From positions 1 through 8,613 of the forward strand of contig JANXNO010000329.1 of NCBI GenBank assembly GCA_025354075.1: 8,613 bases of DNA. Reading direction: 5' to 3'. The position numbers and the translations under genes are program-made. The notes beneath the pieces are model-generated. The model was given only the letters and a program-made list of their open reading frames with translations. It made no database searches and was not told the DNA's origin. This DNA is from Burkholderiales bacterium. Its GTDB lineage: Bacteria; Pseudomonadota; Gammaproteobacteria; Burkholderiales; Casimicrobiaceae. Positions 5,471 to 8,613 of the stretch are shown here, piece by piece (the first letter of the stretch is position 1; every line of letters begins with the position of its first letter).

Positions 5471-7507
5471 TTGACGCACCGGATTGTGTCGAAACCGGTG
5501 TGTGGGCGTCTCGTCCTGGCGTGCGCAATGGCACTTTTAAGTCCCCTGGCACTTGCGCTGTCGCTTGGCGCAGAGCAAGTCACGTCCGCGCTGGGCCAGC
5601 CGCTGCGTATGACGGTGCCATTGCTCGGCGCGATCACTGAATCCCTGGACGCTCGATGCTTTCGCGTCGTGACGCCATCGCGTACCGACGGATTGTCGGT
5701 GGTGAATCAGGCGCGAATCGAAGTACAGAGCACAAGCACGCCGCCGCAACTCATCATTCGCGGCGTACGGGCGGTGGATGAGCCTATTGTCCGGATCAGC
5801 ATTGAAGCGGGTTGCGAAGCAACCATCAGGCGTGATTACACGCTGTTCCTTGACCCGCCGACAGTGCAGCAGCCGGAGATCCGTCAGGCAAGCGCCTCGC
5901 CTGCACCGCCCGTACCAGTCATGCCGGATCGAGCGCAATCATTGCCTCAGGCAACCGCCGTTCCTGCGCCAGGCGCTGGCGCAACGGTTGCTCGGCAAAC
6001 GGTGGGTGATCGTCGCGACGCTGCTGCGGCGACGCGCAAAAAGTCTACCTCACGAAACCGGACCATTCCCGCTGAGGCTTTATCCCCAAAAGCGAATGCA
6101 GCGCCCGCCATGGCGGCGGTAACAAGTCAATCGGTTCAACAAGACCGGCTCAAGGTACAAGCAGGCTCTCCGGACGCGCCCAATCGCGTTGAGGATGCTG
6201 CGCTGGCAGCGCTCGCCGTTCCGCGGCTGCGCGTGTCTAGCGATTTGGTGATGCTGGAGCCTGGCAACCAGCCAGGCGGCGCAGCGGTGGACGAACTGCA
6301 GCTTGCCATTGCGAAGGATCGACGCGCGCGCCTGCGGGCAGCACCCATTGAACAAGACCTGGCACCTCGTCTTGAAGCTGATTTAGTGGTTGCGCAACGT
6401 CGGCTTGCCGAATTGCAGTTGCAATTAAGTAATGCCGACATGGCTGAGAAGTCTGCCGGTTCGGCTGCTGCGCCAAAGACAAAAGGCGTAGATGCGCCAT
6501 CGTCCGTCGCAGGCACCGGTTGGAACTGGGTCAGTTGGATGTGGATTCCTGGACTCTTGTTAGTGGCTGGATTGCTGGTTTTTTTACTACGGCAAAGGCG
6601 CACACAAAAAGCTGTCAAGTTTTCTGCCGACAGTACCGACGCTGAAAACTACACGCTTGATGAGGAAATCACGGTCGTGCTGCCCACGCAGCGCAGGACA
6701 TCAGATCGGGGGCAACCCGGCGTGTCGACGCTCGTTCCGTCAGCAACAGCGAGCGTTGAAACGGTCAGTGCCGCCGCAGGCGCAGCGTCGGTGATGACAT
6801 CGGCTGAAACGCGCATTCCGGTGGTAGCCGGTCGAGCCGAGCGCGAAGCTTCGGATCGCTTGAACCATCCACTTTTTCAGCTTCGTGACACGGAGTCTCA
6901 CGTTGACGTTACCGAGCTATCGCAAGTGACCGAAGAAGCTCAGGTTTACGCTGACTTGGGGCGCAACGACCAAGCCATTGAGCTATTGCGCGATCATATC
7001 GATATCCAAAGCGGAGACCGCTCGTCACCTGCGCCGTGGCTGATGATTTTCGAGCTGTACCGGCGTACCAACAACCGCGCCGGGTACGACGAATTGGCAC
7101 CGCAGTTCCGCAAACACTTTAACGGTCGAGTTCCCGACTGGGATAACTACGGACACGAGCTTGCACTCGATGACGGGCTGGAAGCCTTCCCCCACCTCGT
7201 GGCGAGAATTGAACGCGATTGGGGAACCGCAGATGCGCGCAAGTTCCTCGAAGAGCTGCTGTACGACAATCGCGGCGGATCACGGCTTGGATTTAGTCTC
7301 GCCGCCTACCGCGACATTCTGCTCTTGCTGCAGGTACACGAAGGGCTTAGTTCGCAACCGGAGTTTTCATCGAACGACCGCGAATCACGCGGGGCCGACA
7401 ACTCGGACGGCACGCCCAAATGGGATTTGTCTCTGGAAATGATTGAGCCGCCCAAGACCGGCGAACTGGAGAGCTTCTTCAACCGTCCACCGCCCGACAA
7501 AAGCTAG
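5471..7507 (+). CDS. fimV: FimV-like bitopic membrane protein, about 678 aa
   Basis: FimV proteins are inner-membrane proteins that promote type IV pilus assembly and polar organisation (Pseudomonas, Neisseria TspA relatives). From the TTG at 5471, a signal peptide covers residues 1-29: Arg/Lys-rich start, core LVLACAMALLSPLALA, likely cleavage after ALA. The FimV N-terminal region LSLGAEQVTSALGQPLRMTV follows (about 30-49), within a beta-rich domain to about 130. Then comes a Pro/Ala-rich disordered stretch (about 130-270), a short coiled-coil-like segment LEADLVVAQRRLAELQLQL (about 301-319), one membrane helix (about 351-373, WVSWMWIPGLLLVAGLLVFL) and a cytoplasmic part. The C-terminal 200 residues contain TPR-like helices: EEAQVYADLGRNDQAIELLR, PWLMIFELYRRTNNRAGYDE and FRKHFNGRVPDW. 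I see no clear LysM motif between the N-terminal domain and the helix. An ATG at 5402 would add 23 residues before the signal peptide. The usual fimV neighbours asd and truA are absent. Confidence 0.85.
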   Translation: MTHRIVSKPVCGRLVLACAMALLSPLALALSLGAEQVTSALGQPLRMTVPLLGAITESLDARCFRVVTPSRTDGLSVVNQARIEVQSTSTPPQLIIRGVRAVDEPIVRISIEAGCEATIRRDYTLFLDPPTVQQPEIRQASASPAPPVPVMPDRAQSLPQATAVPAPGAGATVARQTVGDRRDAAAATRKKSTSRNRTIPAEALSPKANAAPAMAAVTSQSVQQDRLKVQAGSPDAPNRVEDAALAALAVPRLRVSSDLVMLEPGNQPGGAAVDELQLAIAKDRRARLRAAPIEQDLAPRLEADLVVAQRRLAELQLQLSNADMAEKSAGSAAAPKTKGVDAPSSVAGTGWNWVSWMWIPGLLLVAGLLVFLLRQRRTQKAVKFSADSTDAENYTLDEEITVVLPTQRRTSDRGQPGVSTLVPSATASVETVSAAAGAASVMTSAETRIPVVAGRAEREASDRLNHPLFQLRDTESHVDVTELSQVTEEAQVYADLGRNDQAIELLRDHIDIQSGDRSSPAPWLMIFELYRRTNNRAGYDELAPQFRKHFNGRVPDWDNYGHELALDDGLEAFPHLVARIERDWGTADARKFLEELLYDNRGGSRLGFSLAAYRDILLLLQVHEGLSSQPEFSSNDRESRGADNSDGTPKWDLSLEMIEPPKTGELESFFNRPPPDKS

Positions 7508-7523
7508 ACCGCCGAGGAGGTCT
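7506..7523. terminator. Small dyad between convergent fimV and lipocalin genes, possible weak bidirectional terminator
   Basis: AGACC (7506-7510) and GGTCT (7519-7523) can pair around an 8-nt loop, directly at the fimV stop and 17 nt beyond the lipocalin stop. There is no T-tract on either side, so intrinsic termination is doubtful. Confidence 0.25.
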
Positions 7524-7540
7524 CTGTGCCAGGCGTCCGC

Positions 7541-8128
7541 TTATCGCAGCGCCTCACATAACGGGCGTCGAACAGATAATCCGCCCATTTGCGGCGTAAT
7601 AACGAACTCGCAAGCGTCGTATCCCTGAGACTTGATGCGGCCAATCACCTCGGCCAACGCCACTAGACTCAATCGTCGTTCGCGCGCAAGCACCCAACCG
7701 AACCGACGTGACGGGTGCCCGACGACAGCCCACTGGTAGTTGGTATCCAGCGCGATAACCCAGTAGCCGCCAGACACCCAAAAACGGTATTCACCCAACA
7801 GTTCAACAAAAGTGACTTCGAGTTTTGCCGGACTGTCTGCATCTACTCGCCGGGCTCTTCCCTCCGCTCTATCGCGACTCCCATCGTCGCGCGTGCAGAC
7901 ATTCTCGACCTTGACGAGCGCGCCCTCGCCGGCGCTGTACGTAGCGCGTGTGTCGCGTACACATTTGCGTTGAAAAAATTGTGGGATCGACGCGATTTCA
8001 ACCCAGGTTCCCAAATAACGATCCAGATCGAGTGCCTCAACCGGTTTGACTTCCGCAGCCGAAGCGCACAACGACAACGTCGCCACAGCAACCCATGCCA
8101 GCTTTTTGCACCAAGGCTTGAACACCAT
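7541..8128 (-). CDS. Secreted bacterial lipocalin, Blc-type, 195 aa
   Basis: This belongs to the lipocalin family of eight-stranded beta barrels that bind lipids or other hydrophobic molecules; E. coli Blc is an outer-membrane lipoprotein tied to envelope stress. The signal peptide MVFKPWCKKLAWVAVATLSL is followed by CASAAEV, with likely cleavage after ASA (about residue 25). The lipocalin signature LDRYLGTWVEIASIPQFFQR (35-54) includes the GxW motif. GGYWVIALDTNYQWAVVGHP (120-139) and FGWVLARERRLS (143-154) match the second and third conserved blocks. C57 and C78 could form a disulfide. C21 sits in LSLC, a poor lipobox because Leu is at -1, so a soluble periplasmic protein is more likely than a lipoprotein. 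The start at 8128 has an AAGGGA ribosome binding site 6 nt upstream; the longer frame to 8173 adds polar residues before the signal peptide. Confidence 0.9.
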   Translation of the reverse strand: MVFKPWCKKLAWVAVATLSLCASAAEVKPVEALDLDRYLGTWVEIASIPQFFQRKCVRDTRATYSAGEGALVKVENVCTRDDGSRDRAEGRARRVDADSPAKLEVTFVELLGEYRFWVSGGYWVIALDTNYQWAVVGHPSRRFGWVLARERRLSLVALAEVIGRIKSQGYDACEFVITPQMGGLSVRRPLCEALR

Positions 8129-8134
8129 TGAATC

Positions 8135-8140
8135 CCTTCG
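8135..8140 (-). promoter_or_regulatory. Shine-Dalgarno (AAGGGA) deciding the lipocalin start
   Basis: The minus strand before the ATG at 8128 reads GCGAAGGGATTCAA. The spacing of 6 nt is good and places the signal peptide at the N-terminus. Confidence 0.55.
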
Positions 8141-8258
8141 CACCAATCGCGAAGTCGCATTACAGCACTGCAAATTGACTTCGGGAAGAATCAGGTAAAC
8201 GCACGCTACCGCGAATCCACGCGAGCTCTCAATTCAATCGTCGTGAGCCCGCGTGTCA

Positions 8259-8272
8259 GATCTCTCCAGATC
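8259..8272 (-). terminator. Small perfect hairpin just after the TonB-like stop, possible terminator
   Basis: GATCT and AGATC pair over five positions around a 4-nt loop, two bases past the stop codon. Without a following run of T, it is a weak candidate. Confidence 0.22.
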
Positions 8273-8274
8273 AA

Positions 8275-8613
8275 CTAATCAAGCTTCATAAGGAAGGGTA
8301 TCTCAACCTCATAACGCTCACCTTCGGCTTTGGTGCGACAAGCCGAATCAGTCAGCGCAGCAGCAAAGGTTCGTTGCACCGCGCTGCGCAAACTGCCCGG
8401 GTTCACACTGCCTGCACGCACGTTGCTGATCGTGCCATCAGCGTTGATGGTGGCCAGTATCGTGCCCTCAACCCGATCCACACCGGCCTTGTTCATGTCG
8501 CGAACCGGCGGGGTGTCAGGACGACAGGGCTGCGGCAGCGACCCAATGCCTAGCCGCGTCAGCGCTGGCTTGGGCGGAGGGGCTGGCGGGGCAGGCGGCG
8601 CGGGTGGCGCCGG
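8275..8613 (-). CDS. TonB-like energy transducer, C-terminal part (5' end beyond the window)
   Basis: The frame stays open through the right edge, so only the last 112 or so residues are seen. Upstream of an internal Met at 8496 the sequence continues as an Ala-Pro-Pro repeat, PAPPAPPAPPAPPPKPA, then LTRLGIGSLPQPCRPDTPPV. A TonB-type C-terminal fold follows: VEGTILATINADGTISNVRA, SLRSAVQRTFAAALTDSACR, and a final strand YEVEIPFLMKLD. The proline-rich periplasmic spacer plus this domain is the layout of TonB and related proteins, which pass proton-motive energy from ExbB/ExbD to outer-membrane receptors. Two cysteines (in QPCRP and SACRT) bracket the domain, a pattern seen in some TonB-like proteins and a possible disulfide. 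The N-terminal anchor is not visible, so membership is likely but not certain; a TonB-domain protein of another role is the alternative. Confidence 0.72.
   Translation of the reverse strand, partial: PAPPAPPAPPAPPPKPALTRLGIGSLPQPCRPDTPPVRDMNKAGVDRVEGTILATINADGTISNVRAGSVNPGSLRSAVQRTFAAALTDSACRTKAEGERYEVEIPFLMKLD
8572..8613 (-). repeat. 9-bp-period repeat encoding (Ala-Pro-Pro)n in the TonB-like linker
   Basis: On the minus strand successive codon triplets encode APP four times before PKP, with third-position variation between units. The repeat runs to the window edge, so its full length is unknown. It is a periplasmic spacer that could vary in copy number. Confidence 0.6.

Larger units (their letters stand above)
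8129..8274. other. 146-bp spacer between the TonB-like gene and the lipocalin
   Basis: No gene was found. It should hold the 3' end of the TonB-like transcript and possibly a lipocalin promoter, but no convincing -35/-10 pair was seen on the minus strand. A small perfect dyad, GATCT-CTCC-AGATC, lies at 8259-8272, immediately past the TonB-like stop. It lacks a T-tract. Confidence 0.4.

Noticed and set aside
5537..5938. Minus-strand frame of 133 codons opposite the FimV N-terminal domain
   Set aside because: It is Arg/Cys/His-rich without a motif; the opposite strand encodes a signal peptide and FimV N-terminal domain.
7715..8131. 138-codon plus-strand frame opposite the lipocalin
   Set aside because: The lipocalin signature blocks are clear on the minus strand, and this frame has no supporting motif or ribosome binding site.
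8129..8173. Longer lipocalin start at 8173
   Set aside because: It would put 15 polar residues before the signal peptide; the ATG at 8128 has a good Shine-Dalgarno.
1..8613. CRISPR array, tRNA, rRNA, insertion sequence or defence system
   Set aside because: No regularly spaced direct repeats, cloverleaf-like sequence, transposase or known defence domain was recognised. The only repeats are the REP-like hairpins and the Pro-codon tandem at the right edge.

Overview
The window looks like chromosomal DNA from a high-GC proteobacterium, most likely a betaproteobacterium. The grounds are the run pcnB - folK - deoxynucleoside kinase, a FimV-type protein with a betaproteobacterial-looking C-terminal domain, a LytS-type histidine kinase, a bacterial lipocalin, and GTAGGAGCGG-type REP palindromes (best known from Pseudomonas and Xanthomonadaceae, so they do not fix the lineage). 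The placement is inferred from protein resemblance, not from a search. No phage, plasmid, transposase, CRISPR, rRNA or tRNA gene was seen.

Left part, minus strand (45-2477). Transcription runs leftward from ppa (family I inorganic pyrophosphatase), across a structured 203-bp spacer, into a five-helix membrane protein of the DUF6622 type, then after 25 nt into a LytS/YehU-type sensor histidine kinase. The spacer holds two inverted copies of a REP-like sequence that can fold as one long hairpin. A third, related copy forms the end of the kinase gene and supplies its last codon and stop codon. No response regulator gene is inside the window; it may lie beyond position 1.

Middle part, plus strand (2758-7507). 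A divergent intergenic region of about 300 bp separates ppa from a rightward cluster: pcnB (poly(A) polymerase), folK (pterin pyrophosphokinase of folate synthesis), a dNK-family deoxynucleoside kinase whose start overlaps folK by 10 nt, and a FimV-like bitopic membrane protein that probably starts at a TTG with a strong ribosome binding site. The first three are a familiar proteobacterial housekeeping group. FimV in this place is less expected.

Right part, minus strand (7541-8613). A Blc-type secreted lipocalin converges on fimV. Upstream of it, running off the right edge, is the C-terminal part of a TonB-like energy transducer with an Ala-Pro-Pro repeat linker.

Most of the window is ordinary core metabolism and envelope biology; I do not see a new defence or mobile system. 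The most interesting signals are the REP-like elements, with compensatory stem changes and stop-codon capture, the placement of fimV, and the pairing of an uncharacterised membrane protein with the histidine kinase.
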